Below, piece by piece: positions 14,152 through 27,470 of a stretch of 64,000 nt of DNA. Each line of letters opens with the position of its first letter. Positions within the stretch are counted from its first letter, which is position 1. The notes beneath the pieces are model-generated. The model was not told where the DNA came from. It saw nothing but the letters and a program-made list of their open reading frames with translations, and searched no databases. This stretch comes from Tillus elongatus (taxonomy: Eukaryota; Arthropoda; Insecta; Coleoptera; Cleridae). The stretch covers positions 77,744,891 to 77,808,890 of the forward strand of contig OZ023270.1 in NCBI GenBank assembly GCA_964006375.1, written 5' to 3'. The position numbers were made by a program, and so were the translations under genes.

Positions 14152-14244
14152 AGGTGTGTTCTCTCTGTGGTTAATATACCGTGCTGACGAGCTCTAATTA
14201 GAGCGAAACCGGTCTGCAATTCTAATTATGGTGAGAATACATCT
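14152..14244 (+). ncRNA. hammerhead-ribozyme-like motif (family D)
   Basis: Tandem partner, 311 bp downstream of the previous core. CTGACGA (14184-14190), perfect stem II GCTCTAATTAGAGC and GAAAC are kept. Stem III is weakened (CTGCAATT) and stem I has more mismatches. Confidence 0.45.
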
Positions 14245-14929
14245 GGCCTTACATACATTGTTCCTATATTCGGGAATAAATGGGACAGTGCTGAAAATTT
14301 ACAAAATTGTTAGTTGGTTGTACACAGTCTCTATTTTATAGCATTTTGTGTTATTAGGAGCTGTCGTGACAATATAATACCTCGTTCCATACCGAGATGG
14401 TGACCCTGTCGTACATCTCACAATGTCCATTAATCGATTATGCGAATATTAAAAGAAAATAAAATGCATCCCTATAAATTGGTGCAAACTCAGGAGCTCA
14501 TGGAAGACGATTTTGATAGGCGAACGTCTTTTTGTGAACAAATAATGGAAATGTTACATAACAATATTATCCAACTAGGATATTCTTTGTTTTCTGATGA
14601 GCGCAGTTTTACACTTCACGGCCGTGCTAGACGCCAAAATTGTCGCTAGTGGTCCAAGGAAAATCCGCACTGTACAGTAAGTACTTATAATATCTAGGAT
14701 CTTATGTTTACTTTTAGTTTTTAGTCTGCATGTAGTGTATGGAAAATTTGAAGTAAATGAAACTACATAATATCATAAAGAAAGTACCTAGTCTACATTA
14801 TATAAACAGAGATGTTTAGTGTAAATTATTAAATTTTTAATTTCACAATTTTGTATTGTTTATATTTATTTTTTCCATTTTCAAAAAGTATGGATACAGC
14901 AATAGTAAATAAGTGTTGAAAAGAGTTTA

Positions 14930-15290
14930 GGCGCAGCAAGTGCGTTATGGTAGCGAAGTTTCGTGAAATTATTTCAAATGGAGATAACTCAATTGCCCAT
15001 TAAACTAGAATCTTCAGTTTTCATACACACATTAAAACCCGTATCAAAGCAGCGTGGGTATTCAATTTTAAAAAATAACACAATGAGCTTCACAGGCAAC
15101 CACACATTTGTTAAAAAAAAACTTGTTTGTTATTTTGTTTGCAAAAACTGGTTCGATTGAGTTGACTAAAACGGATCATCCAAGCGACCAATAACAAAAA
15201 AGTACCTGCCAGGTTTATAATTTATAACTCCTTTTGTAAATAAAAATTAAATTTTCTGTAAATTTGCAGATTAGCACATGTTGGATTTTT
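14930..15290 (+). mobile_element. C-type (B-interior) fragment
   Basis: Starts GGCGCAGCAAGTGCGTTATGG and continues with the C body (ACTCAATTGCCCATTAAACT ... GGTTCGATTGAGTTGACTAA). Homologous to 15837-16341 and 31930-32384. The other end is lost against the repeat at 15290. Confidence 0.6.
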
Positions 15291-15610
15291 ACAAAAATTC
15301 CGAAACATGCTTACAACCCCCTTTAGATGCACAAACCACAAGAAAAAATTCTCCCTGCGGCCCCAAGAAAGTTACGGGACCAGGAGTGAATAGAGGGGCT
15401 GGGCGAGGAAGAAGATAAAAAGGAAATGTGAGCGTAAAGTGCAAAAAACCGGCTCAGTGGGTCCTCTATAAACTGTCCTTATTCGATTTTGGAGCTCTAC
15501 ATCCTTAAAATCCTGTTTACTCCGCCCAGAACCCCTATTCACTGCAGGTCCCGTAACTTCCTTCCCAAGAAATTTTTCTTGCTTACATTCTTCCTGTTTA
15601 TCCATTTAGG
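15290..15610. repeat. E repeat (fold-back)
   Basis: GC-richer unit with inverted arms: AAGTTACGGGACCAGGAGTG near 15371 and CACTGCAGGTCCCGTAACTT near 15540. The same arms make up the array at 50.2-51.5 kb. Open frames inside are by-products. Confidence 0.6.
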
Positions 15611-16349
15611 GTGCTTGTAGGTATGCAGAAGGGGAAGAAGAACCTTTGCAACAAAGTATCGAACCAAGATTTTAAATTTATATTTAAATTGTTACCCCAT
15701 TTCATTTGCTTAAAATATTTGTTCAAAAATGAGTTTCAGGTTGCCTTGTTCGTCAGTCTCACATAGTGAGCTACAATATTTGATCATTTTTAAAAAGTAT
15801 GAAGACGGAAACAGTAAATAAGTGTTGAAAAGGCTCTGGGTGTAGCAAGTACGTTGTGGTAGATAATTTTTGTAAAAACATTTTAAGTCCGATAACTCAG
15901 TTTCCCATTAAGCTGGAATATTCAACCTTGAACCATAATAAAACCTATGTAAACGCAGCGTCGGTACTAAATTAAAGAAAAATAAGATAATAAGCTTCGC
16001 AAATAACTACAAATTGATTTACAAAAAAAAATGTTGTTTTGTTTGCAAAAACTAGTTTGATTGGGTTGACTAAAACAAAACCATCCAAACAATTAATAAG
16101 GAAAATGTCTGAAACATTTATAATTTGGCAGGTACATTCCCTTTGTTAATATTTTTTTTTCTGGAAAACTTTTGTGACTAAAGAAATTTGTAGCACAATT
16201 TTTAAAGACTTGCAGCACTTACATATATCTACCAGATTATAATTTTCTAACTCCATAGAAAATAGATATTTCTTCAAGTAATCGCTAACTAGGACCTCTA
16301 AAACCAATCTCAAAAGTTCCTTTAAATTTTAAGAATTAGTTTTAATAAT

Positions 16350-17635
16350 TAGAGGTGTGCGAATCCATGTTTTGTTCGAACAGAACTATGAACGAACCCA
16401 AGCAAATATGTTGCCTGGAACTTCGAACCTCTGAAATAGTATGTCTAAGGTTCACAGACAAACTTCCAACTTATTAGAAATTCAAAATCGAATATCGAAC
16501 TACCCAAAATTTTTCAGTGATCATATATCATTTCCTTAAATACAAAATTTAGGAATATTGTAACATACAATTTTTGATATGTAAAAGATTCCCACTCTTT
16601 TTACAAAAAGGAAAGGTTCGACAAATTTGCAGGTTGATTGGGTGAAAATGCCTTCCGGTGCTGATCGTTGTGGAGATGGGTCAATGTTAAATCAAAACCA
16701 CAAAAACAAAAAATATTTGAAACATTTTTAGATTTCTAGATCTATAGATAAGCTCACTTATAAATATGTTGTTGTTTGGTATTGACTAGGCAGTTTTAGC
16801 AAACAGATTGAGAGGGTTCAAAGTGAGCATGATAGGTATATAACAATAAAAATTTAAAAAAATAGGAAACCGACTTCATTAAGAATAACTCAAAAACTAC
16901 TGGTCAGTTCTCCATCAAATTTATATGGCACCATATGAGAAGTATCAGATTTTAAATAAATCATCACAATCGGTTTACCTAGAAAAAAGTTCTGAGGTAA
17001 CACAGATTAAAAAAAAATGCAGTCAAATTGAGAACCTCCTCCTTTTTTGAAGTCAGTTAAAAATAACCACTTACAAGTTTGAACTGTCTGCTGATTGTGA
17101 ATATGTAACTGTTTTGGCTCACTGTGAAATAAAGCATGTTGAAACCAATGTTTTCCAAAGGCAATCTGCAATTATCCTCAAATTCTGAAAATTTACGTTA
17201 CCGATCGCCTTCGAACACTGCCATCATAATGTTGTTACCGAAAAAGGTGTTTGGAGGCTAGGATATATCAGAAAAATATTTCTGTGATTGCTAAATGGCT
17301 CCGTTGTGTCTCAATGTGTCCCACCTGCTATCAAAAATATGCACGAGTGAAATCTCCTGAAATTACGCTATCGACTCAATGAGACCGATAACGAGTTTAA
17401 AGCGTCGCTACAGAGTTAAAAGGGACGCAACTTCGCTACCTTTGGCAACATTCAATGTCTGTAAAGTTAAATTTCGAAGTATTTTTGACCAACGAAGTTC
17501 GAACTATTTTGAAGAATTGCATATTTCGAACTACTTCAATATCGCTAGTGCGAACATATTTTCTAACCGAAGGTTCGGTTCGAGTTCGGGTTCGGTTCGA
17601 AATTTCGAAGCTTCGCACACCTCTATTAATAATAT
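16350..17635. mobile_element. hAT-superfamily element, non-autonomous
   Basis: 1286 bp with terminal inverted repeats TAGAGGTGTGCGAA / TTCGCACACCTCTA and a perfect 8-bp target duplication TTAATAAT (16342-16349 and 17636-17643), the hAT signature. GGTTCG-rich subterminal repeats lie near 17560-17610. I see no intact transposase; the small overlapping open frames at the right end follow the subterminal repeats. Confidence 0.9.
16862..17060. mobile_element. small element with ACCGACTTC ends, nested in hAT
   Basis: Begins AAACCGACTTCATTAAG and ends GAGAACCTCCTCC ... TTTGAAGTCAGTTAAA, so its ends are inverted versions of one another (AACYGACTTC). The right end matches the tail near 9431-9480. Superfamily not assigned. 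Confidence 0.5.
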
Positions 17636-17691
17636 ACCTTACTAATAGTAGATGAAAATTCACTACTATAACGCACTTGCTGCGTCCCAAA

Positions 17692-18399
17692 TATTTTGGA
17701 TTTTTTCGACCATAGAACCAATAATTTAGCTCTATCCAGGGTTAAATAAATTAAAATCGCTAATCTATTATTGTACACCTAAAACAATAAGCCAAAGATG
17801 AACATAACTCAAAGGTGAGAATTCTTTAACAATCGCAATCTCAATTAACTCGTTGACAAAATAAAGACATAACTGTCTTTCAAACTCCTTTAATAACCAT
17901 GCATTATCATATTAGCATGTCGTATTATGTACCTATATGTAAATTGAAATACGTCTGCTAATGAATACGATTCACTATCCGCATAAACATCTGCTGACAA
18001 AAACAAATACCATAGTTACCCATCAAATCGCCGACTTTTTCATTTTCACATACCAGTGCAACTAAACTGCACTCATTTTAAACTACATGCCTTCTCAAAT
18101 GGAAGTCTAATTGAAGTTTCCACGCATACTTTCCCATCAAACATCCAAATGCGAACTGTAGCTCTCCAGCTAATGAAGATATAAATATCATTAAATTACC
18201 ATGCACATGTGGCTTATTACAATATCATTCTCTGTGTATGTGTGTGTTAATGTGTATGTGTATGTGCATCGCTTTTTCACGTATAAGTGATACAAGTTTT
18301 AAAACTGCGACTAAACTGAGCTTTATGTAAGTTTCTTATAAGGTTTACTGGGTGAGCTTTATTTCCATCCAAGACCGTACCTACATGTACAAGGCTAAT
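17692..18399. other. unassigned DNA
   Basis: Nothing coding or repeat-like recognised apart from a TG/TATG-rich stretch near 18232-18268. Confidence 0.4.
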
Positions 18400-18830
18400 T
18401 GAAAATTGTCCATTAACGAGTTCGTGTGTGCCTTTGCCTGTGCTTCTATCGCCGACTGTACAACTTGTCGCCGCCTACTTGGACCGTTTTTTAAAACACA
18501 AGCTCACGGCTGCGGCATGATCCCATTGGCCGTTGGTATCGTCTACATGGGAGGCCTAGCATTATAACTTATAACGTTAGCGACTGAAGCCAGTTTAGCA
18601 TATAAAACGCTCTCTTGGTTCTCGTCTTCTTCTTCTTCGTCTTCTGCTTCTTCGAGACCTGTAAGTTAAGTTTATTTTACATCACGACGACATCCATGTT
18701 GTGCGCGAGGCCTGGTCAGATGGGTGTTCCATTTAATTTATATAATAAAATTGAAGTAGGCACTGGGTTGTGTCGCCTGCGTGAAGACAAAAGACTGTCG
18801 CCGGCGCTACAAGGCCTGCTATGATGTTAA
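18400..18830 (+). promoter_or_regulatory. GC-richer segment with TATA box and poly(A)-type signal (LTR-like)
   Basis: CATATAAAACGC at 18599-18610 is followed 25-30 bp later by a TCTTCTTCTTC tract, then ACCTGTAAGT (18658-18667), a good splice-donor match, and AATAAAA near 18743. TATA box and polyadenylation signal about 140 bp apart suggest an LTR, or less likely a gene promoter with first exon. No terminal repeats or target duplication were found, so the identity is open. Confidence 0.3.
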
Positions 18831-19119
18831 TATTTATTCGTCATTGTTATTGGGGAGTTTTTTATTGGCGTTGGGATGTTTTTGTTTGAAGTGTATGGGC
18901 ATCTCGTGCGCTTCTGTTGGTCAAAGCTTACTGACTTTGGATGGTTGAGTTTTTCTTTTGTTTCTGCTTGGATTGCGGTCAGGAGGTTGGATTTTCTAAT
19001 GGGGTAATTCTGGGAATGGGACATATTGATGGGTGACTGTTTAAAATGGACGATGGCGACACATTAACGACGTTGATCTTTATGTATTAAAAGTTCAATG
19101 AGTTTTGAATTAAGAAAAA

Positions 19120-19815
<696 letters not shown>

Positions 19816-19829
19816 TAAACAAAGTCTGC

Positions 19830-20879
19830 TGAAAACTGTAATAATTTTAAACTCAAAGGGGACTAAGTTATTTAGGTGTTTTAAAGAAAAATTAGATCCC
19901 GGTCAAAACGTATGAAATATGGACACTATTGTTTGTATGAAATAATAAAGTTAGTGAAACAAAACAAAATGCGCCAACATACACCGCGCAGGAATCGAAC
20001 TCGGGCCTGTCAATCGAACATTATACCTCTGAACCACGGATGCTAACTAATTATACTTTGTTGACGTGGTAGTTATACAGACGACAGCTTGCTATCCCAG
20101 GAAATTCTATATTATACCCTAAAAGTAAACTAAGTACTAACTAATTATACTTTCTTTACGTGGTAGTTATACAGACGAGAACTTGCTATCCTAGGAAATT
20201 CAAAAGTAAACTAAGTAAGCAGCTTATTACATAATTAATTAAATAGTGACTTGCCCGCCGGTCACTGAAACCTGTTCGACTGTTTCGATGAGGTCTTATT
20301 TTTCGGTTTAAATACTAAAAAAACAAACGGTTTTAGAATCATTTCCATAGAGACGTGAGTCGATTTTGTTTACAATATTTATTTAATTCTTTCGTATCTT
20401 TTAATATTTTTATAATATGAAACTTACCAAATCATGGTTTGGAAAACATGTCATATTTTCTTTATAAAAGTGATAATTCCTTAAAATTTTCACTCCTAAT
20501 TTTTTTTAATGTGATTTCATCGCCGTAATTGTCGATAAACGATTTAATCGGTTTTATAGATTTTTGTGGCCGAGATTTCTTGATTGCTAGTTCGGGTGTT
20601 ATATTTTACGTGTGCTATTTGTATTGTTTGGTCATCGTTGAATTACGATTTATGCCTGTAGTATGTATCAATCTACACATGGCAGCTAACTACTCTGTCT
20701 TTTCAAGGCATTGGACTTAACCACTTAAATCGCTTCAATTCCTGTCTCTCAGATTCAATTGACAATTTGAAAAAAAAAACTCCAAATTTAACCAAATGAC
20801 TTAAAATTAACGACAGAAGTTTCTCCAAATGTTCTGAAGCAAATTACAGCAGAGGCTTATTCACACAATTTCTAGTTAC

Positions 20880-20958
<79 letters not shown>

Positions 20959-21085
20959 AATTCAAGTGGACTTTTGATGTGGGTTGGTTCGAGCGGCTCT
21001 CTAATTCGCGCTCATTTGAATTTTTTTCCAAAAGTCTTACCATTGTTACGTCTCTATTAGTGAATGTTCTTAACGAAATTTTTAT
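19830..21085 (-). mobile_element. B element with tRNA-like module
   Basis: Minus orientation: left-end block 20955-21085 (TCTCTATTAGTGAATG reversed), (TA)n 20882-20953, a conserved block (AAGTGGTTAAGTCCAATGCC reversed, near 20700), and a tRNA-like head at 19980-20045 (GGTTCAGAGGTATAATG, GAGTTCGATTCC). Then the TTTTGTTTTGTTTCACT tail. A segment near 20041-20215 is duplicated in tandem (TAACTAATTATACTTTSTT ... AAGTAAACTAAGTA, period about 90). Same order as copies at 26.3, 28.7 and 62.6 kb. Confidence 0.65.
20882..20953. repeat. (TA)n microsatellite inside B element
   Basis: About 36 TA units. Confidence 0.95.
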
Positions 21086-21089
21086 ACCT

Positions 21090-21929
21090 AATCATATGAC
21101 AAAGAACAATTATTTTTATTAATGATCTTATATCTGTGTAACTATCGAATTTAGGTATGGGACATGCTAATACGAATCGGAAGATAACAAAATAGTGGAA
21201 CTGCGCACATGAAAAAATATATCTATTTGAAATAAGCAAGTTACAGTGGTCCAAAGTTGCCCAAAATGGCAGCTGAATTTCTCACACCCAGTATGAGCTA
21301 TGAAATTATATATCCTCTTCTGAAATACTGTTATGTCTAGTTAATACTTGCACGCGATTAGAGAAAGCTACATTGATTTTTAGGGAGATACAAGAAATAT
21401 ACTATGAACATCATTTTAATTTTTTTAAATCGATATTACTCGAAGACCCTGTATATACAGCAGGTCCCAAATTCGATGCTCATCATTGACATCTTGGAAA
21501 GTGTACAAGCTACAATGTGGATTAAATGGGAAAAGTTTTAGCAAATTTTGTGCTTATTTCAGATCGGTTGAGAAATTAGGGCTACCTATGATCGTTTTTG
21601 AGATATTTGAGAAAAAATAATTGTGAAATTGTTTTTGCGCCCTAGTTGTGCTATCTTTGTTCTAAGAATGTTATGACTTTCACTTCTCTAAGACGCATAT
21701 TTTGGCATGAACAGTGACAACCGTTTCTTTTTGTTTTTCACTTACCTTTTCACCTTTTGTTTTCCTCGTGGCAGCCTAATTGAATTTTTAATTTGTTCAA
21801 TTACGTTAAGAAGGGACTTTTCAGTGATGTACCATGTGTCGGCGAAAAATTCATTTTGACGTGGTTTTTTGACAAAATAACAGATTACTTAATTATACTT
21901 CTTTATTTGTCAGTTAACTCTCGGGAAAG
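21090..21929. other. unassigned DNA
   Basis: A CCCTGTATATACAG palindrome near 21450 resembles a MITE end, but no partner end was found. Nothing coding recognised. Confidence 0.4.
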
Positions 21930-24480
21930 AAATTTGTTTCATCTTTAACTTTGTTAATCTTCGTATTTTTTCCGCCAAGCATTTTTTATTTACGTGGTTG
22001 TCTCTTCTCTTGGGCTTCTCCTTTTTCTTTTCTACATGCATGTTTTTCGGTGTATCTGTTCAAATTACAGTTTGCATTTTTTTCTTCCCCTTCCAGGGTT
22101 TTGTATTGGACTTGCTTTTGAAAACGGCCTGACTTGCTCAGGAGAAACAAGTGTAGACACAGATTGAGGATTCACATCGATTGCAGGTGAATCCTTGATT
22201 ACAGGAAGAGTTTCGTTGATTTCTAGGATCATTTCATTGTTGTTTATGAAGTTTATATCGTTGTTGGCAGATGCAGGCCTGTCTGTCGCGTATGACGAAG
22301 AGAATTCACTTTCAGGAAGAATTTTTTCATTGAAAGGACAAATCCCAGTTTTATTGAAGTCGGCCATTATACTATTTGATGTTGTAGCTAGAGGCAGTGT
22401 CATTTTTACAATGCCAGGGATGTCATAGATTGAAAATGACTTCCCTGGATGGTTTACCATCCAGTTATCTATAGCCGAATTGCAATATTTCTTCAGTGAT
22501 CCGTAAACACTCCTGTCTAACGGCTGAAACTCATGTGAATAGTGCGGCGGGAAAGACGAAACGGTCGCGCCGTTGTCTTTGCAAAAGTCTAAGGCTTCTA
22601 TTGAAAGGTGAGATTCGCGGTTATCAAGTAGCAAAAGCACTGGTCTTTCCTTTGAAGATCTTGCATAACGGACGAAATGCTTGATAAATTTGATGAAATG
22701 TTCTTCCTTCATCCATCCAGGTGGATTGGCATCACCCAGAAGCGTCTCTGACAAAGTGGTCCCGGAGTTTACCTGCGGGAAAATATAAAAAAATATCTCG
22801 GGACGCAGCAAGTGCGTTATGGTAGTGAATTTTCATAAAAATGTTTTTATTGCAAATATGTGTGTTTTCTTTTTAAGAAAGCAGACATCAATTTTGGTTA
22901 CCAGTATAACCTATATAGAAAAAGCAGGCATCAAATTTGATTACTAGTATAACATATATAGTAAAAACAATGTGTCATGTTTCATCAAAATAACTTGATT
23001 GTTTGAAAACGTACAGAAATTTCCAAAAGTAAACCAAAAGTGTTACTGAAAAAATCCGTTTCTTGGTCAACCTTATAGGTTAATAGCAAATTGAGCTTTT
23101 CAAATATGAAGCATTTAATCAAAATTCGCAACCACAACGCACTTGCTGCCTCCAGAATTTCTTAACTTACAAACATGCATTATATTTCGATGGAAAATGC
23201 AAAAAAATAAGGCGTTTTCGACAAAAAAAAATTATTTGTATCACCAACGACTTATGGGCCACCCTGTGATTGTCGCAATAATTTTTTAAGATGTAGCTCA
23301 AAACACCGTACAATTAATGTATACAATATTTTTTCATATCTTGTATAATAACGAATATATTGAGCTTTATTGATTTTTTACGAAAATTCGACAAAAATTA
23401 TATACCATTAAACAATAAACTCTATAGCTAAGGCTACTGCCAAGCATCAGAGAAAGCGTCTATTAGAAATGAATTTTCTGGAAATATTTTAGTAAAATGA
23501 AGGACAATAACGGTTGAAACTAAGAGTTCGGTGTATGTAAAACATTCTTCTTGAGACATTTTCTTTCCATAGATCGTATTAGATTCAAGTTATTTGCCTA
23601 AATGTTGCGAATTTTGACGTTTTCAATTGTCACTTTGACGTTTTGAGGAAACCCCCAATTTATTTTTCTTTAAATGCCCATAACTTTTTTGTCTTTTGAC
23701 CTACAGAGCTAAGTTTTGGTAGGTGGCACACCTATAACGATATAAACCAGCTTACCAAATTTGGTTGCCCTTACTTTGTTAATTTTGGAAATATAAATAT
23801 TTTGCGAATGAAAACACAAATTTTTCCGGGAAAACCTCGGCGGATTTTCCTGGCTAACAAAATTATCCAAGCGACTTACGAAAGGAATGTACTTACCAAT
23901 TTTGACGTTTAAAATCGCAATTTTGACGTTTTGAGGAAAATCCAAATTTATTTTTCTTTGAATGCCTGTAACTTTTTTATCCTTTAACCTACGGAGCTAA
24001 ATTTTGGTAGGTAACTTGTCTATAATGATATAAATCCGCATATGAAATTTGGTTGCCCTTACTTTGTTAATTCCGGAGATATAAATTTTTTTTGAAAGAA
24101 AACACAAAATTTTCCGGGAAAACCTGGACAGATTTTCCTGGCTAACGAACTTATCCAAGCCATTTGCAAAAGGAATTTATTCACCAAATTTAATCAAAAT
24201 CGGCCCATTATTTTTTGAGTTATCGGTGTGATACACGTCGAGGTACTACACTGTCCGGTTTTTGAACCGTTGTTTTGCCCGTCTCGTCGACGTTCCAGAT
24301 ATCTGGAGCTTGCAATATGGAGATATACGGTCCTACAATTAGAAGAAAAAAAAAACATGTCTACATTGGTTTTATTGAGGGAAGTGACTCTTGAAAGGTT
24401 TGTGGCTTGTGAAGTTTTTAAAAATAGAGTTCTATTTCTTTTAAAGAAAGATGTATACCAATCTGGACCTGCCATTTTAT
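21930..24480 (-). pseudogene. Tigger/pogo-family (DDE_1) transposase, split and frameshifted
   Basis: N-terminal part at about 24300-24480: MAGPDWYTSFFKRNRTLFL and SLNKTNV, the CENP-B-type DNA-binding end. After a shift in an A-rich run, NVDETGKTTVQKP (near 24240-24290) holds the first catalytic Asp. An A element (22798-24232) replaces roughly 40 codons. The C-terminal part then runs 22800 to 22065: SGWM-like PPGWMKEEHF, RPVLLLLDNRESHLS with the second Asp, and SHEFQPLDRSVYGSLKKY with the third Asp 36 residues later (DD35D). IYDIPGIV and GICPFN follow, and a basic tail is shifted beyond the stop. Pogo-type transposases cut and paste DNA at TA sites in the nucleus. This copy cannot be active. 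Confidence 0.85.
22798..24232 (-). mobile_element. A element, left end deleted, inside Tigger transposase
   Basis: Right end TCGGGACGCAGCAAGTGCG at 22798 and inverted hairpin copy near 23130-23152. The interior has the same CCAATTTTGACGTTTAAAATCGC duplication as the copy at 9657-10929 (here about 23610 and 23897). A short duplication of the GTAAGCAGRCATCAA region lies near 22880-22950. The element stops after GAGTTATCGGTGTGATACA: the (TA)n tract, the left end and about 120 bp of transposase are gone, so a deletion followed insertion. Confidence 0.75.
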
Positions 24481-25038
24481 TGTTTGTCTAGCTAGCCGAA
24501 ACCTGAAGGTGATTAGCAGTGTCATATTTAAATGCCAATTTTCGGAGTTTTTTTTGGGTAAATCCATAATAAAATTCACCATGGTGTTGTGAAACAAACG
24601 ACCGTACTTATCATACCATAACGCAAATGTAAACACGTCATTTATTCACTGTCCAAGTACGTCACGACCAATAACAGAACGTTCGCGGTCCCATGAGAAT
24701 AATTCGAAATTTTTTAATTTTAATTTTTTTTTCTGTCCACTACATATGTTTTTGAGTATTTTCACGTAAGTAATAATGTTCTATGTATGAAAACCTATTA
24801 GGTAACTGTTAAATTTATTTAATGGAAAACCCATGCAAATTGTTAGGTATCTCGGTTATTAGCAATGACAGAACCTTGCGATTTTCTTAAATCGGGGCTT
24901 TCTGTTGTAAAACGAAAGATGCCGCAAACAAAATTGTCATAGCCCTCTTAGTTTTAAAACTACAGGGTAATACTAAAAATATTGCATTTTCAGGTACCCC
25001 TTGTATTTCAGTTGTCTGACAACTTGTCAAAAGGTAAA
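24481..25038. other. unassigned DNA
   Basis: No gene recognised; possibly the 5' flank or terminal part of the Tigger element, but no terminal repeat was identified. Confidence 0.35.
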
Positions 25039-25039
25039 A

Positions 25040-25645
25040 AGGCTGGACGCAGCAAGTGCGTTATGGAAGTGAATTTTTATAAAAATGCTTTGAATAGCAA
25101 GTATATTTTTTTAATGCAAGCAGTCATCAATTTGGTTACCAGTATAACCTATATAGTAGAAACAATGTGCCATATTTTATCAAAATAACATATTGTATGA
25201 AAATGTACAAAACATTTTCGATAATAAACTTTAAATGTTGGGTTCCTAGCCAACAAACCTTAGGTTAATAGCAAATTGAGTTATTGAAATTTGAAGCATT
25301 TAATGAAAATTATTTCGATAAAAAATGCAATAAAATAAGGGTGTTCGAAAAAAAATTGTAGGGATCACCAACGACTTATGGGCCAGCCTATGGTTGTCAA
25401 AATAATTTTATAAGATGCAGCTCAAGACACCCTATAATTAATTTATACAATTTTTTCTCGTCTCTTGTATAATAATAATTATATTGAGCTTTATCGTACA
25501 AATGCGTCACCCTGTATACATGTAAACAGATAAAAACTGAACGTAAACCCGGATATGGATTCTAGGGGGCTTAGTTTGAAGACATCTTTTTAAAATTCTA
25601 AACTCGCGATCTCCTCATTGACGATTTTTTTGTACGAAAATTAGC
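25040..25645 (-). mobile_element. A element, diverged, internally deleted
   Basis: Right end CTGGACGCAGCAAGTGCG at 25042. The interior is shortened and a left-end block (CCCGGATATGGATTCTAG, then CTCCTCATTGACGATTTT) ends near 25645. There is no (TA)n tract; a CACCCTGTATACATG junction occurs near 25510. Clearly older than the full copies. Confidence 0.6.
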
Positions 25646-26029
25646 TAAAAATTATGGATCGTTAAACCATAAACCTAACAAAAACTACCGCCAAAGCATC
25701 AGAGAGAAAATCACTAACCTGTTGCATATCAGCCCTTTTTGTAAAACTTAGATCCTTCATACCTGTTGACAGAACATAACAAACACTGTTTAGTCCACCC
25801 ACTAACATTAATAAAATCGTAAAGGAATAATTTCCACTTGTATATTAAAATTCCCAAATAACACAAATAATTTGTCAACTGAAATTAAAAACAGATAAAC
25901 GACCTAATAATATACGATAAACGTCAGTTACAGCGTGTAACTGACCTATGCAATGATATCAAATTGCTAGGTAACGACTCAGACATATTAGATCTCATAT
26001 ACCTACAAACCAGTTTTTACCATTGTCAA
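25646..26029. other. unassigned DNA
   Basis: No gene or repeat recognised, although the opening bases may still be decayed A-group sequence. Confidence 0.35.

Positions 26030-27470
<1,441 letters not shown>

Larger units (their letters stand above)
13526..14426. mobile_element. D family insertion: three units of ribozyme-like repeat
   Basis: About 901 bp, three units of about 300 bp: the first inverted (core on the minus strand near 13575-13600), the next two in tandem on the plus strand. It splits the mariner transposase between the codons for SSIY and ILKENK. Flanks CCATTCATCGATTTATG (13509-13525) and CCATTAATCGATTATG (14427-14442) are an imperfect target duplication of about 16 bp. No protein is encoded. 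Each unit carries CTGACGA - palindromic stem - GAAAC, the hammerhead arrangement. Confidence 0.75.
12708..14680 (+). pseudogene. mariner/Tc1-superfamily transposase, internally amplified and interrupted
   Basis: An ATG at 12708 opens a helix-turn-helix N-terminus (LTEMHTVTVLQMIGYGD, then PPISQGTVSKIKKQFRELGH). The next piece, containing ALSNDTKLDVILKFEENPRTSS, is trapped in a tandem array (12826-13490). RTLDVSHSSIY follows, then a 0.9-kb foreign insertion, then HPYKLVQTQELMEDDFDRR, CEQIMEMLHNN and SLFSDERSFTLHG. The last contains the first catalytic-type aspartate (FSDE), and YWSKENPH decay follows. The order fits insect mariner-like transposases, which cut and rejoin DNA at TA sites. The catalytic C-terminal half is missing, so the gene is dead. 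Confidence 0.75.
15830..17691 (+). mobile_element. C element, split by an hAT insertion
   Basis: Starts with a degraded hairpin end (GTAGCAAGTACGTTGTGG at 15842) and ends at TATAACGCACTTGCTGCGTC (to 17691). The pieces 15830-16341 and 17644-17691 join into the same layout as the copy ending at 32384. Neither (TA)n nor tRNA-like module is present, so it looks like an internally deleted B element. Confidence 0.65.

Noticed and set aside
17379..17690. Small overlapping frames at the right end of the hAT element
   Set aside because: They follow GGTTCG subterminal repeats and have no recognisable domain.
18827..19024. Minus-strand frame of 65 codons
   Set aside because: No recognised domain and low-complexity flanks; not enough to call a gene.
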